From Takakia lepidozioides (taxonomy: Eukaryota; Streptophyta; Takakiopsida; Takakiales; Takakiaceae), in the NCBI GenBank assembly GCA_030704615.1, contig CM060731.1, positions 56,960,756 through 57,020,755 of the forward strand: a stretch of DNA of 60,000 nucleotides. The letters are read 5' to 3'. Below the pieces are notes generated by a model. The model did not search any database. It saw nothing but the letters and a program-made list of their open reading frames with translations, and was not told where the DNA came from. This document shows, piece after piece, positions 10,700 to 21,532 of the stretch (the first letter of the stretch is position 1; every line of letters starts with the position of its first letter). Made by a program: the position numbers and the translations under genes.

Positions 10700-11345
10700 A
10701 AGCAGCAACTTCTTCTGTTGGATTCATCATAATAACATGGCTCAATGCAATGGGATCACCACGACACTGGGCGTTGAACACTGGGATGCACATACACTAC
10801 ATACAAAGATTGTCATTCTCTATTAGTAGTCTAGACGCATTAAGAAGCTTTAGTGATAACCACCCAAAGCCTCATCTGCAAATTTTAGACACTCAATTTT
10901 AAACTTCAAGCAACGGACCTAGTTCCATGCTTCCACTGGATTTGGGTGCACTTCCAACTAATTATTGTGCATCCAACCTCACAAAGGAGTCGTTGAAGAG
11001 CTGCATTCCTGCTCAGGTCTAGGCAGCTAGAGTGGAAAGTTTGAAAAATAAAGAAGAGAATGCTGCAGACTCTAATCTTAGAGTAAATGACATAAAGATA
11101 TTAATTTATAAAAAATCCAACGCAGATCTCTTACAGCCCAATTGCTTGTCTACGCCACTCTCTCCATCTCTTCTATGGGCATTGGAAAGGTTCAGGTTGG
11201 GATCCCAGCCTGAGGATGGAAACTGGTAGATGATGGGTTAATCTGCAGTGTTTGCTTGTACCCAGCTTGTGTCAGGGAAGACAACAGGGGATTGGGACTG
11301 AGGAACATTTCTTCTTCCACTATCCACTCTAATGCCTGCTAGAAA
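10700..11345. other. Harbinger interior spacer
   Basis: AT-rich sequence between the two convergent transposon genes. I see no gene, tandem repeat or RNA gene here. Confidence 0.4.
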
Positions 11346-11349
11346 AGAA

Positions 11350-11530
11350 AGGAGAGAATGTACTCATAAGACCTTGTGTGATGTAGCCTTGTGGCCATAA
11401 ACCCTGTGCCCAGTTTGGGTGGAAGAAGAGGGAACAACCACTACCTTTGTGGGGCCTCACTCCAGTAGTTCAACTTACCTCAGCCTTCCTAGATCCCCAC
11501 TAGAAAGCCCTTCACAGAGGCATTATCAAC
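11350..11530 (-). mobile_element. LINE 3'-tail fragment
   Basis: It aligns by eye with the last ~180 bases of the LINE tail at 6826-7000 and 58880-59060: 'gtactcataagac', 'tagccttgtggccat', 'gcccagtttg' and 'agaaagcccttcaca' occur in the same order. It is a second, older LINE insertion inside the Harbinger element. Confidence 0.65.
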
Positions 11531-11701
11531 AACAACCTCCTAGTCAACCCCCACAATCTCTCAGCCCAACATCATCCCCAGCTTTTAAACATAGCTTATG
11601 AGCATTGCTTGATCTGAAGATTTCCCGTCTGAAACATGGTTCACAAACGTCAGAAACGAACATTTCAACATGCAAAAAGTAAGCCTGCATAGAGCACACA
11701 G

Positions 11702-13054
11702 TCATGTGTTGATGACGTGGTTGCACAATATCGCCCTCAAATCAGCACCAACTGTATGGCCCCTATTGACAACTGGTTCTTGACTGTGGGCAACTCGATC
11801 ACGCTCCATGATGGCTGCCATGGCATCCATCTCATTGTAGATGCCCTCGAAGTCAACTTCCTTGAAATCAACCAAAAGATTATATAGGATGCAGCAGGCA
11901 TGAATAACCTGGGGCAAGAAATCAATGTCGAGTTCGCTACTCCAACCCACCTCTTTGAAGGTACCTTTCATTCGACCAAAGGCAATCTCCGAGAAAATTC
12001 TTGCCTTTGACAATTGGTGATTGAAGACGGTTTTGGCTCTAGAGAGGACTGGAGCATTGGGAGCTCTTTTGTAACTAGGGATGAGCCAGGGGAGGGCAGG
12101 GTAGACTGCATCACCAATAAGGAGTGGTGGGATCTCGTGTCCATTGTCAAGAATGACATTCTCACCACGCAAAAGAGTGCCCTGTGACGCAGGATAGAAA
12201 AGGGGGGAGTTCCGTAACACCCTAGAGTCGTTCATACTGCCGGGCTCTCCAACATAGATATCTACAAACTTTGCATCTGGATCCACGACCCCTTGTAGAA
12301 CCATTGAATAGTAACCATTTCTGTTCCTGTAATCAAATTTGATGTCATTGTTGGGGGCCTTGATTCTGATCTGTGTACAATCAATTGCACCAACAACATT
12401 CGGAATCCCTGATCTCTTCTCGTTTTCAAGCATCGATTTCTTGAGAGTCTCACCTCCTTGCCACTGCAGGTGGTGACCCAGGACAGAGATAATGGCAGGG
12501 ACCACTTGTCGCAAAAGCTCATACAGAGTTGAACGACCAATTCCAAAAGCCTCGATAATTTCTATTGTTGTGGCTGCCCACAGTAGTTTATAAAGCACTG
12601 CCCCTACTCTCATCGGTACGGGTAAGCTCCTCCGGTACCTAGTATCCTACATCTGTATAACCGGTGCAAGGGCATTGCACAACCAATCGAATGTGCCTGC
12701 ACTCATCTTCATAATCTGCAGCCATCTCTCGTCATCATATTGCAAAAGAAAGTCCTCAAACCAAGCTCTCGATCTGTGCTTGACCCACATCCCTGAAGAC
12801 ACACCACCTCTCGGCTTGTAGTTCCTAATGGTCCAGAACTGGCGCTGCAAAAAACTCCTACATGCAAGGAGTAACATATCTGGATCGTCCTCCTTGGCTA
12901 GGTCAATATCATGACGAAGCAGAGTCGGTTGTGCCTCTTGTGGGCGTCTCATCCCAAACAACTCTGGAGCCTGATCGAGCATGAACTGTATAAAGACAAG
13001 AATCTCTCCCATGGCAATAGCCAATTCGTTTGTCATATTGAAGTCTGAACTCAA
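11702..13054 (-). pseudogene. PIF/Harbinger transposase (DDE_Tnp_4), one nonsense codon
   Basis: Two consecutive minus-strand frames (13054-12647 and 12613-11702) are in the same phase and separated by one TAG (12647-12649) and 11 open codons (DTRYRRSLPVP). Together they make a ~440-residue transposase. The first in-frame ATG is at 13036. The catalytic domain has GAIDCTQ (first Asp, near 12380), LIGDAVYP (second Asp, near 12110) and SEIAFGRMKG (Glu, near 11988), plus the usual HACCILYNL and a helix-turn-helix-like IIEAFGIGRSTLYELLRQVV. It would cut and rejoin element ends at TTA sites together with the Myb-like protein. The nonsense codon probably inactivates it; a missed intron or readthrough is less likely because flanking residues are conserved without a gap. 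Confidence 0.85.
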
Positions 13055-13195
13055 GAACCAGCAACACCTCTACTAGGGCAGTATTTAGATTGGCATCTTC
13101 TATGACTCCAACTTTGACAATGAACCCTGTAGATATGAGCATTCCAATGCTTGAGAACACATCTCAAGATGGATATCATACATCACTAACTTAGC

Positions 13196-13320
13196 TTGAT
13201 CCACAGTATGGAGCATGAAAATGTAAATGAAAATGTAGTCTCATGGAGTATCATTATTGCAGGCTATGCTCAGCATGGGTGTGGTAGGGAGGCCCTCCAA
13301 CTATTTGAACAAACGCAATG
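13196..13320 (+). pseudogene. PPR fragment inside Harbinger
   Basis: A ~40-codon plus-strand stretch ([18 protein letters not shown], then GREALQLFEQ) is an S-to-P junction of a PLS-class PPR protein. It lies between the transposase gene and the right end of the element, so it is a host gene fragment captured or inserted into the transposon. The frame continues to 13666 without PPR similarity. Confidence 0.7.
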
Positions 13321-13324
13321 GATA

Positions 13325-14005
13325 AAACGTAGAGTTTGGACAGATCAGAGTGAGTTGTCTGTAAAACAGTCTCTTCTGCAAAGGGCTTGTGTGCAGCAGC
13401 TGGTGGGCCCAGAAGGAGCTTGTGCAATATCATTGTGTTCCCTCCACTGGACACATAAACTTGAACAGGCTCTTCAAGACCAAAAGGTCGAGGCATTGAT
13501 GATGTTTAAGCATCATCAGACATTGAAAGACATTTCAAAAGGGATCGACCAGCCAAGCATGCCTGTCAAAACAGGGAGAAACCTGCATGGAGCAATTCCA
13601 GAAAAAATTCTCACCTTTGCGACTCAGGAAGGCCTTTTGCTGTCTTCTAGCATCAAATCGCTGTGAACTCTACAGGCACCAAGCACCACAGCTCCCTCTT
13701 CCCTGCAGCCTTTCGCAGTTGGTGATCGCTTGTCACTGACAAAAAGATAGCACAAGTCTCTCAAACTGACCTTCCACTGGAACAGCAGTCTGAACGCGGC
13801 AGGGCCTGGGTCGTCAAGCACTCCCACGGGCTCCGTCCACCATAGCCGCGGGAAGACGGGCGGGCAGCCCGAATTTTTTTTTTTTGCGCTCCTGCTAACA
13901 AATTGCCGCGCGACGGTTTGTTAGTAGCCAGGTGCGGCCGCCGTCGAGGTTCCTGCCAGACCTGCTAGCCGGCGCGCTAGCTGCGGCTAGTGGCCTGCTA
14001 GCTAA
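13325..14005. other. Harbinger right interior
   Basis: No supported gene. It has an A/T homopolymer at 13870-13885 and, from 13890, GC-rich subterminal sequence with GCTAGC and GGTGCGGCCG words, mirroring the left end at 5940-6050. This is probably where the transposon proteins bind. Confidence 0.45.
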
Positions 14006-14009
14006 CCGG

Positions 14010-14027
14010 CAGGTGCGGCCGGGGCCT
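14010..14027 (-). repeat. Right terminal inverted repeat of Harbinger
   Basis: CAGGTGCGGCCGGGGCC followed by one extra T and then TTA (14028-14030). It is the exact reverse complement of the left end over 17 bases. Confidence 0.88.
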
Positions 14028-14167
14028 TTATGAATATATTCTCCATGGCAGTCCTTTTCAGTCCTTTTCTTAAGATTAAAGAGTAAAACATAGGAAAGAA
14101 AGACAAAAGGCTAGATGTTCCTCTACGGGCACCCTACTTCTACTGGGTATGGAGTAGGTAAAGCGTT

Positions 14168-15042
14168 GTGGAGCATCTGATTTCGGTATCGACGGTGGGT
14201 GATTTTGTCCCGATCGCCCGAATGTTGGGCTCTTCCAACGAGGTTCACCGTGGATTAAAAGAGGTTGCTGGGCGAGCAAAGGCCCTTCTCTTGCCTGCAA
14301 TCCATAGCCGACGGAAGTTTTTGCAGAGCGGAGTTCATTTGACTGAAAGTTTTCTCGACGTCCTTCTCACTCTCGAAGGTGAAGACAGTCTCACGGATCA
14401 GGAGATTTTGTGTTCCCTTCTGGAGCTCATGGTGGGGGCACGGACACAACTGCACAGGCACTCGAATGGGCGCTTGCCGAGTTGGTGGCACATCCACATG
14501 TGCAGACCAAAGCCTATGATGAGATCCAGAAAGTGGTGGGAGAGTCCAAAATTGTAGGAGAGGAGGTTTTGGAGAAACTTCCATACCTCTCCGCAATAAC
14601 GAAGGAGGCCTTGAGACTGCACCCTATATTGGCTCTTGGAGTTCTGCGTTGTACAACTCAGGACAGCAAGCTGCAAGGATACGACATTCCAGCAAAAGCC
14701 ACGGTATTTGTCCAGTTGGCAGCCAATGGCAAGGACCCCGAATTGTGGGATGCTCCACTGGAGTTTCTTCCCGAGAGATTCCTGCGCCAAGCTTCAGAGT
14801 CCATGGTAGAAGATCAGAGGCTGAAGTACTTGCCCTTCGGTGCGGGGAGACGCATCTGCCCAGGAATGCATATGGCATCGCTGCACATGAATCTATTTCT
14901 TGCCAATCTGTTGCTTAACTTCGAGTGGGGCCCAGCTGAGTCTGGTGCACAGGTAGACCTCTCTGAAGTTTTTGATATGACGCTTAAAATGAAGAACCCC
15001 TTGCAATCATCAATTAGAGAGCGTAATTCAGATCACTTTTGA
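14168..15042 (+). pseudogene. Cytochrome P450 pseudogene (C-terminal half)
   Basis: A nearly identical but inverted copy of the C-terminal ~290 residues of the P450 at 2739-4328. It starts abruptly at LISVSTVGDFVP and has no N-terminal half or anchor. The frame breaks at the I-helix, where the intact gene has six G (GGGGGG, in GGTDTT) and this copy has five (near 14432-14436), so AGTDTT-type residues are read out of frame. After the break the second frame is open to the stop near 15042, with KEALRLHP, FLPERF and the haem loop FGAGRRICPGM intact. It cannot make a P450. Homology extends some 300 bases past the stop, so this is a DNA-level segmental duplication, not a retrocopy. Confidence 0.9.
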
Positions 15043-15345
15043 CAATAGAGTGGACGCAAAATTCGTACTGTAGTAGGACAGTACTGCATCAGGGACAATG
15101 TACTAATATGTCATGTGCGACTTTAGGATGATCTGGTCAAGTTTCAGTTTATCTCAATTGTAAGATCAGAATTTGATCTTAGAGGGATGGTATCTGTGAT
15201 TTCACTTGCAATCCTGACTCTTTCGAGAATTGCCAACGAAATAACAGTCGACATCTTAGCATGATGGGTTACCCCACAAAATATCACACACTACCCATCG
15301 ACATCTTGAAACCATAGTACTACTGGATCTAAACTTGGAAAAAAC
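15043..15345 (+). repeat. Duplicated 3' flank of P450
   Basis: Reverse-complement match, with small indels, to 2555-2738: 'caatagagtggacgcaaaat', 'tttcacttgca' and 'cacccatcgaca'-like words occur in the same order. It marks the right edge of the P450 segmental duplication. Confidence 0.7.
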
Positions 15346-18030
15346 ATCATCATTCTCACTAGAGTTGGGAATTTCTGCTCTGCTCTTGTATGCACCCCAT
15401 CAAATTCTTCGCACATAATTTGGTCTTAGAAATTCTTAGCATCCAGCAGATGGCCAGTGGTTAGGGCACAAGCCCCAAATCTTTCAACTTGCCCGGGAAG
15501 GTTGGATGTTTGGTCGTTACAAGATGTCCACTGTCCAAACTCCAAACATGAGGCGATAGCCTTGGGGGTAAAGCGACAGAACCGGACGGCACAAGTCATT
15601 TATTTTGGCTCCCCCAGAGATTCTTGGAGTTATTAGCCCACACTTGGGTAACAGAACACTTGGGGTAAGGGATAGTTCACTCCTGATCTTTATTAAATCT
15701 TTGACCTGATCACGGATTAAATAGTCGACTTGGGCGATCCTTGTGAATATAGATTGTATACTTCATAATTATGATATGGGCATCACTGATGAAATGTCCC
15801 ATTTTACACTAGACTGGATGAGAGCAAATAAAAGTCACAATGCCTCCAAAAGGATAACCTCTCCTTGTGTGCAAGCTTTGAGACTGTCCCACAGAACAAT
15901 GCACTAAAGTTCCGTTCCCGGTCTCAACACCCACTCAACATGTCACATATGCTATGTTTACAGAACTACATTACAGCCGAGCAGTACACACTGCGGATGT
16001 AAGAGAGCTTCACAGATTTCTTGGACCAGGTTTGAAAAGCCCTGTTGTCTTTGTACTTCATGAAATGGTTTGTCAAGTTTTCCAGATGTCCCTATGTCAA
16101 TGATATGTACTGTTGCATTTTTTTGAGACAGGGATCAGCACTGATCACCTGGTGGAGAAAATACTCAATCCAGAAAATCACGTCACTGTGCATACACATT
16201 TCTTGGATTGTAAACTGGCATTGTGAGTTTTTTGTGTTTGAAGTGAGCAACAGATGTGTTCCCATAGGGATTGTCTTTCGTTCAAAGGCATGTGAGCTGT
16301 TTGCTGTGTGCTATTCACAGGGCCATCAAAGACAGACAAAGGTAGGGGAAGAGTGGGAAGGCTGTTGTGGCCACTAAGTTTGCAGCACTGCCCGGGCGCT
16401 GTACAAAACATAGTGTGTTGGCAGCTCTGCGAGATTCACTTAGCAGGCTTGGTCTTGAATCTGTGGATCTTTACCAACGTCATTGGTATGTTTGAGTTTC
16501 TTCTTTGGAACATGCAATTTGGCCATCCAAGTTCAACGAGAAGGCCATAGATGTTTGCCTTTGGAACAATATTGTCAAGTAATTGTGTAAGTTGATGGAG
16601 GATGACACAAGGGCAAGCAAGTGAAGTAACTAGATATTATATTTGGTCTCTTCGCCAAGGGAAGGCACTTTCTTGGATACTATACTTAATCTAGGGATTT
16701 CAGACACAGGCACTTTGTTATGTAAGGACAGTGACAATTGGCCAGTGGCTTGGTCAAACCAGTGGTCTAGCTTTGTAAAAGTGGTGCAAGAATGTGATGG
16801 TGTCAATGCATTATTCTCGCCACATGGGCACTGGATAGAATTCACATGTGACCTCCCCTACAATTTTGGAAAGGGAAAAATAAAACACTGGTGTGTGTGC
16901 AATTTTTAATTACAGTTTTAACTTTTCTTCCATCTAATAATCCCTATGGTTTTGTATATATTCTTTATTATCTTGAATAAAAGGGGACCGCCCAAGTTTA
17001 TTTGGGAAGAGCTTTTCTCCCAATCCCACACCGGACCTACTGAGCTCATTCCCTGCACAAATGCATTGTAATCAACACACTACCTCCAGCTGGAAAAATA
17101 CTTTCTGAAACAAATCCCCTGGTCTATAGCAGTTACAATGAATATAGCATGCTTGCCTCTGTCCATGAAGAAGACTGGTCTAGGTGACAAACAGTATTGT
17201 CTGGATGGATCTCCATCAATGAATAGGAGGCCAGTGAATCAGCTGGCAAATGAACAAAGAGCCCCTGGTTCCATGGATGTGCTTTGGTGTGCACAATGCA
17301 AGTTATTGCCCATGATTGCAGCACCCTTGATCAACTTGCTCTCTCTTTGTCTCTCTCACTACATACACACTATGAAATAGTAACTCTGCTGAATGATTTT
17401 TTTGATGGTTTAGACCGTGACTGGAAGAAGCTGCCGCTGACACTTGTATACAATTCACGCCACAAGAAGGATTTTCAACTGCTCTAGAATACAATTGAGC
17501 TCTTAAACTGAGAAGACTGCTGCAGCTTGGAAGCACCATTCAATATTGTCAGCCAAATCATAAAACAGAGATACCTCTTTAGCATCACATGAGTCCCGTT
17601 CAACTCTCAGACCTAGTTGCTCTCGGAAGCTGCACAACTATCGAAGCCCTTTCAAGGGAACCAGACGTTATCGTATGTGAGTGCGCCCCAATGAGCCGTA
17701 CGCTATTATCCATCAACTTAACAAGATGAGAGTGTTTGCTATGGCAAGGCATCATAAACGACAGAGTTGGAGAAGCAGAAAAAGAGCCTGGAAGTGTGCC
17801 ATGATGTCAAAAGAACTGCTTCCCTTCCTGCTCAGCCGCTTTTGGAACTTGAAGAAGATGGCTAAGACTGAAGACAGCTGAAGGATGGTGGATCCTTACC
17901 CCCTTTCAGCTTATAGGCGTGAGGGATTAACCTCTTCCACGATACTGCCCCGGCAATCCAGGGAAAGCCAGAAAAGAGCTGTCTATGGTGCTATGGCTAA
18001 CCCATAGAACAACACCAATTTGGTATGGTA
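15346..18030. other. Long anonymous stretch
   Basis: No gene I can support. Several open frames of 60-110 codons exist on both strands but none shows a domain, and they overlap each other. 15445-15520 resembles a degenerate tRNA-Ser-like sequence ('tggccagtggttagggca', then a B-box-like 'ggttgga'). A short dispersed word 'ctagttgctctcggaagctgc' at 17610-17640 recurs near 19388-19410. Confidence 0.4.
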
Positions 18031-18034
18031 CAAG

Positions 18035-18450
18035 GATGATCTCAAGGGCCTACCTACCCTTGGCACTAGACTGTAATTTAAATTCAGGGCGGGAAGCCTA
18101 CCTTTGAACAAAAAAGAGATGCTGAGAGGAAGAGGAGATTGCCCAATGTGCGGGCAGCCTGAGACAATATCCACTTTCTGATACATTGTCCAGCATACTC
18201 AGCAGATAGTGACCCACTTCAGGAACATCCCACAACATTCCCGCACCTCTGTTCACCAACTTCAAATTCTTGAGGCTCAGCATAAAGCCCTGGCCCTGTT
18301 GGGGTCTACTTGTTGGGAAGCTCAGACACAGCAAGCTGATACTTGTGTGAAGGGCTTACTAGAGGATATCTGGAGAACCTGAACCAATTGTCTTTACCAA
18401 GGTAAGTCACACTACTGGAGTGAATCCCTCACGAAAGGTAGTATTAATTG
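18035..18450 (+). mobile_element. LINE C-terminal fragment
   Basis: Plus-strand remnants of the same LINE as at 6.8 and 59 kb: FRAGSLPLN, then RGRGDCPMCGQPE (zinc finger), KGLLEDIW and GKSHYWSESLTKGS appear in order with stops and frameshifts between them. It has decayed more than the copies at 7 and 59 kb. Confidence 0.7.
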
Positions 18451-18689
18451 TGGCAGCTAGGGCATAAAAGGGATCCTTATTTGACAACCTGAATGAAAGG
18501 TTTCAGAAAGGTAAAACATACATCTCCATGAGATCTTTCCATTTCAATATTCCTCCAACAAGAAAAGACAAGCTTTTGAAGTGATGCACATTGTGAATGC
18601 TTTTGCTTAGCATTACTTCATGGAACACATTGACCACCATCAAGATTGATCAGCTCAGATTATAAACCTAATCCAACAATGAATGGAGA

Positions 18690-18765
18690 TGATGTACCCA
18701 GAAGACGTTCTTTGCCATAGCCTTGTGGCCATAGACCCTGTGCCCAGTTTGGTCCTCACCCAGGT
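18690..18765 (-). mobile_element. LINE 3'-tail fragment
   Basis: Minus-strand match to the last ~70 bases of the LINE tail: 'agacgtt', 'tagccttgtggccatagacc' and 'gtgcccagtttgg'. Confidence 0.55.
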
Positions 18766-18769
18766 CACA

Positions 18770-19290
18770 GACTGGAAACTGTATGTTGACTATGACGTAT
18801 TGCAAGGGTAATTGTGTATAATGAACCAGAATATGTCACGGAGGCTGGTGTACACACGCTCTGCAACAAAAACACAGTCGATTTGAGCATGCTATGATGC
18901 CCCATCTAGCCACAGATGTGACACCCAGTCACACTGAGTCCAGAAAAGGGTTAAGCAAGAAATGAAACGAACTGGTACTTTATAACATTACCGTACAGCT
19001 CAAAGACCTCATCGGACAAGAGAAAGAAAGAAAGAAAAATAGAGAGGGACCCTCCACAAGCAGCCCAAAAGCAAGTATGTTCAAGCCATTGTCTAAGAGT
19101 CAATGCCTCATGCAGGTAAGCTGCCAAGCATTTCTGATCCTCGAAATGGAAGACCTCCATGAGCAATTGGGTATCATGGAAAAAAGAATTGAATCCTCCA
19201 CGGATCTCGTAGTACAAAGGCAGTGAAAGAAGAAATATTCTTCACTTTTGATTTCTGTATTGTTCCCAGCGCACGCGGACCTCACAGTGC
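18770..19290. other. No recognised gene
   Basis: It includes a minus-strand open frame (19217-18951) and a purine-rich stretch 'gaaagaaagaaagaaaa' at 19022-19038. A weak resemblance of 19130-19285 to the zinc-finger part of the LINE could not be confirmed. Confidence 0.3.
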
Positions 19291-19294
19291 AGGT

Positions 19295-19400
19295 TCTCCC
19301 ACCTTTCTCTATCCGCAGACTGTAAGCCCCTCACAAAGGTAGTGCCTATTCCCTATGTTTGCGTCCAAACTGGGCGTGGGGTCAATCCTAGTTGCTATCG
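19295..19400 (+). mobile_element. LINE 3'-tail fragment
   Basis: Plus-strand remnant of the LINE tail: 'cccctcacaaaggtagtg' followed by 'ccaaactgggcgtggggtcaat', which encodes PLTKV and QTGRGVN as in the copies at 6.9 and 58.9 kb. Confidence 0.55.
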
Positions 19401-19464
19401 GAAGCTGCTTCTTTTGCCCTTTCAAGGGAACCAGGGTTTAGAGGTGCTCCAAATACTAGACTCT

Positions 19465-19808
19465 TGGGAATAGCCATGACACTAGCTCATTCACCTTTTT
19501 GGACCACACCAAATTGCATACCTGGCTGCCAGTACCATAACAGTTGAGTGGAGTGCTTGTTGCAGTGTTCCAATACCGGATGCAACAGTCAGCCGTCCCC
19601 CCACCCGAAGCTAGCAAGCCATGTTGATGTGGTGACCAAGCAATGGCCTTCACTGCTGCAGTATGCTCACTAAACTTCAACACAGGTTCGGTTGATTGCT
19701 CATGATTGCAGACAAACAGCTGATTGTCATTCCCCTCAGAAGCAAGCTCTCGATCATTATAAGACCACTTGAGGCCACAGACCTCAGACTGGTGGCCAAC
19801 AAGTTGTC
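19465..19808 (-). pseudogene. FZR/CCS52 (CDH1-type) WD40 fragment
   Basis: A minus-strand frame shows three WD40 blades of an anaphase-promoting-complex activator: LVGHQSEVCGLKWS, EHTAAVKAIAWSPHQHG then LLASGGGTADCCIRYWNT, and TGSQVCNLVWSKKVNELVS. These are among the most conserved strings of CDH1/FZR/CCS52 proteins, which pick APC/C substrates. Substitutions at normally invariant positions (GGND to EGND, W to C in the second blade) and a frameshift just after NELVS, where HGYSQ appears in another frame, show decay. Only ~110 residues are present, with no C-box or KEN-binding remainder, so I call it a gene fragment. Gene orientation is the same as the SecA fragments next to it. Confidence 0.75.
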
Positions 19809-19809
19809 A

Positions 19810-20320
19810 TAGAAAAGAAAGAATGTGAAAGATGTCTACGGGGAACCCCCAAGAGAGGAAAACAGAAAGAGAGAACTTTTAAACATTCGCGAGAGACCCA
19901 AAGATCCAAGTGACAGAGTACAAGTATAATGTAGAACCACAGAAACAAATACACAAATCTGTTTATTGTGATAATGTATCAATCCACATATCCATGATCC
20001 TTCTCCAAGCCTAGTTTCATCTGTACACTGCCCCATAAAACTCACAATGACACATTAGCTCAGGCCAAGAACTAGTAAAATGAGGCCCTAATGATGATGA
20101 AAGATAGACTGTGAACCCTCACAGAGTAAACTCATGCAATAAACTAATGTACAGTTCTCCAGGGGGTCAATATCCTTGGAGCCAAATCTGCCCATAAGAA
20201 CCATCACCAGTAAGGTAAAGTGGTGCAACCAATTACATTCAGCCTTCGCACTTGTTATTTGGGAAATACCAAAGAATGAATTCTGTGATGAATGTTTACT
20301 AGAAAACCTCAACGAGACAA
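19810..20320. other. No recognised gene
   Basis: No supported coding sequence between the FZR fragment and the SecA C-terminal exon. Some of it may be intron of the SecA-derived region. Confidence 0.35.
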
Positions 20321-20322
20321 AC

Positions 20323-20516
20323 TTAACGTCGACCTCCCCTCCTTCCTGTGGCCGCATTCTCCTTTGGCTCACCATTAGCGATTGCAGCAACTGTTCCATT
20401 CGGTCTGTTGTCAGCTTCAACTTTCCCTCTCACATTCCTAGTTGACGGCTCTTCTGTCTCCTTCGTTGGTCGATTGGCTTCTGGGGGCTTGGCGATCACT
20501 GGTTGAAGCTGTTGCA
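20323..20516 (-). pseudogene. SecA last exon (fragment)
   Basis: Minus-strand frame after a splice acceptor (TGCAACAG, then CTTCAACCAG): LQPVIAKPPEANRPTKETEE and a low-complexity tail ending GRRGGRR and stop. Plant plastid SecA proteins end with a similar FQPV... low-complexity tail just after the SIYQ string, and the exon to its upstream side (20884-21127) ends in VIYSVYQ, so the order fits. The assignment rests on that neighbour. Confidence 0.55.
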
Positions 20517-20883
20517 GCAAAGTCCACAAACATTCTCATTAAGTTCTATCCAGGGCTTGTAGGTGATAGACTTTTGGTGGAAAGTGAAACATTCTATATG
20601 TACCGGTAAGCACAGTCAGACCTGACCATGGGCTGCAACACCTTGAAACTTCATTCCTTTTAGATATTTTTCGAAATAGAGGTCAGAGAGCTCATTATAT
20701 CCAGTTACAGAATGTGACACAGGATATGATGGAATTGCCTGTTTCGATCAGAGGGGAATGAGAGTCTATCGGGGACCACTCCCATTGTAGAAATAAGTTA
20801 TCATCATTAACTAAAGTTATGCTGGTCTTCCAGATCTTCTCAAGATATCACAGACACAAAAAGAGCGAAGGTGAGGGAGGGAC

Positions 20884-21127
20884 CTGGTAGACAGAGTAGA
20901 TGACAGTGCGGCGGATTTGTGCCATCATGTCCAGAAAAAGGTTCTAGCCCTCGAGCTTGTACTCAATCAAGGGGTTGCGCTGTGCATAGCCCTGCAGTCC
21001 AACTGCTTGCTGCACAAACCTCAGGGCTTGCAAATGCTCCTTCCAAAGGTTGTCTGTTTGGGTCCGCACAAAGTAGCGCTCTGCCTCTTGCATCGACCCT
21101 GACGCCTTCTTCTCGACCTCCGCCTGG
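20884..21127 (-). pseudogene. Plastid SecA-like exon with an internal stop
   Basis: The minus-strand exon is bounded by an acceptor (TTTGTCCAG, then GCGGAGG) and a donor (TACCAG, then GTCCCTC). It encodes MQEAERYFV, then NLWKEHLQALRFVQQAVGLQ, GYAQRNPLIEYKLEG and NLFLDMMAQIRRTVIYSVYQ, the conserved C-terminal helical wing of SecA, the ATPase that drives protein export (in plants into thylakoids). A TAG stands where SecA has Tyr, after YKLEG. With a second nonsense codon in the exon at 21.5 kb, the copy is dead. Confidence 0.8.
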
Positions 21128-21532
21128 ACAAATATCCCACCACCCACATCCAGGACTTATCAGTTCAGAAATTCTTGATTGTGTGTCATGCCAAGAATGA
21201 AACTCTAAAAATTCCATTGGAGAGTTGGAGCTTTGGAAACACAGTTATATGGTAGAAGCTGAAATGAACGGAAAGTTTTCAGTTGGAATTGGAGTTGGTC
21301 TAATACAATCTGAAACCATAAGAACCAGAAGTGGGTTGACAATTTGTGGTGAAGAACTGTGGATTGTGTCCATTTTTGGATATGGGCTTTGGTATGGTAG
21401 CCCTACATACCTCGACAATGCATTCTTTGATGAGGGGATCTTGTCCCACAATTCGTTTGAAATTCTAAAAGGCACATGAGATTAATAGAAGTCCCCTATA
21501 AATGGTGCACAAGTGGGCGGAGTACCTTTTTT

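Larger units (their letters stand above)
5928..14027. mobile_element. PIF/Harbinger DNA transposon, about 8.1 kb
   Basis: The ends are inverted copies: 5928 onward reads GGCCCCGGCCGCACCTG and the complement of the right end up to 14026 is identical over these 17 bases. Both ends are flanked by TTA (5925-5927 and 14028-14030), the target duplication expected for PIF/Harbinger. Inside are the two genes typical of the superfamily: a Myb/SANT-like protein (plus strand, 9357-10340) and a DDE_Tnp_4 transposase (minus strand, 11702-13054), arranged convergently. Both subterminal regions are GC-rich and repeat TGCTAAGC/GCTAGC-like words. Two LINE pieces (6826-8681 and 11350-11530) and a PPR fragment lie within it. 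The large size is mostly due to these passengers. Confidence 0.9.

Noticed and set aside
15445-15520. tRNA-Ser-like sequence
   Set aside because: The A-box region fits, but the B-box and stems are poor; it is too degenerate to list as a tRNA.
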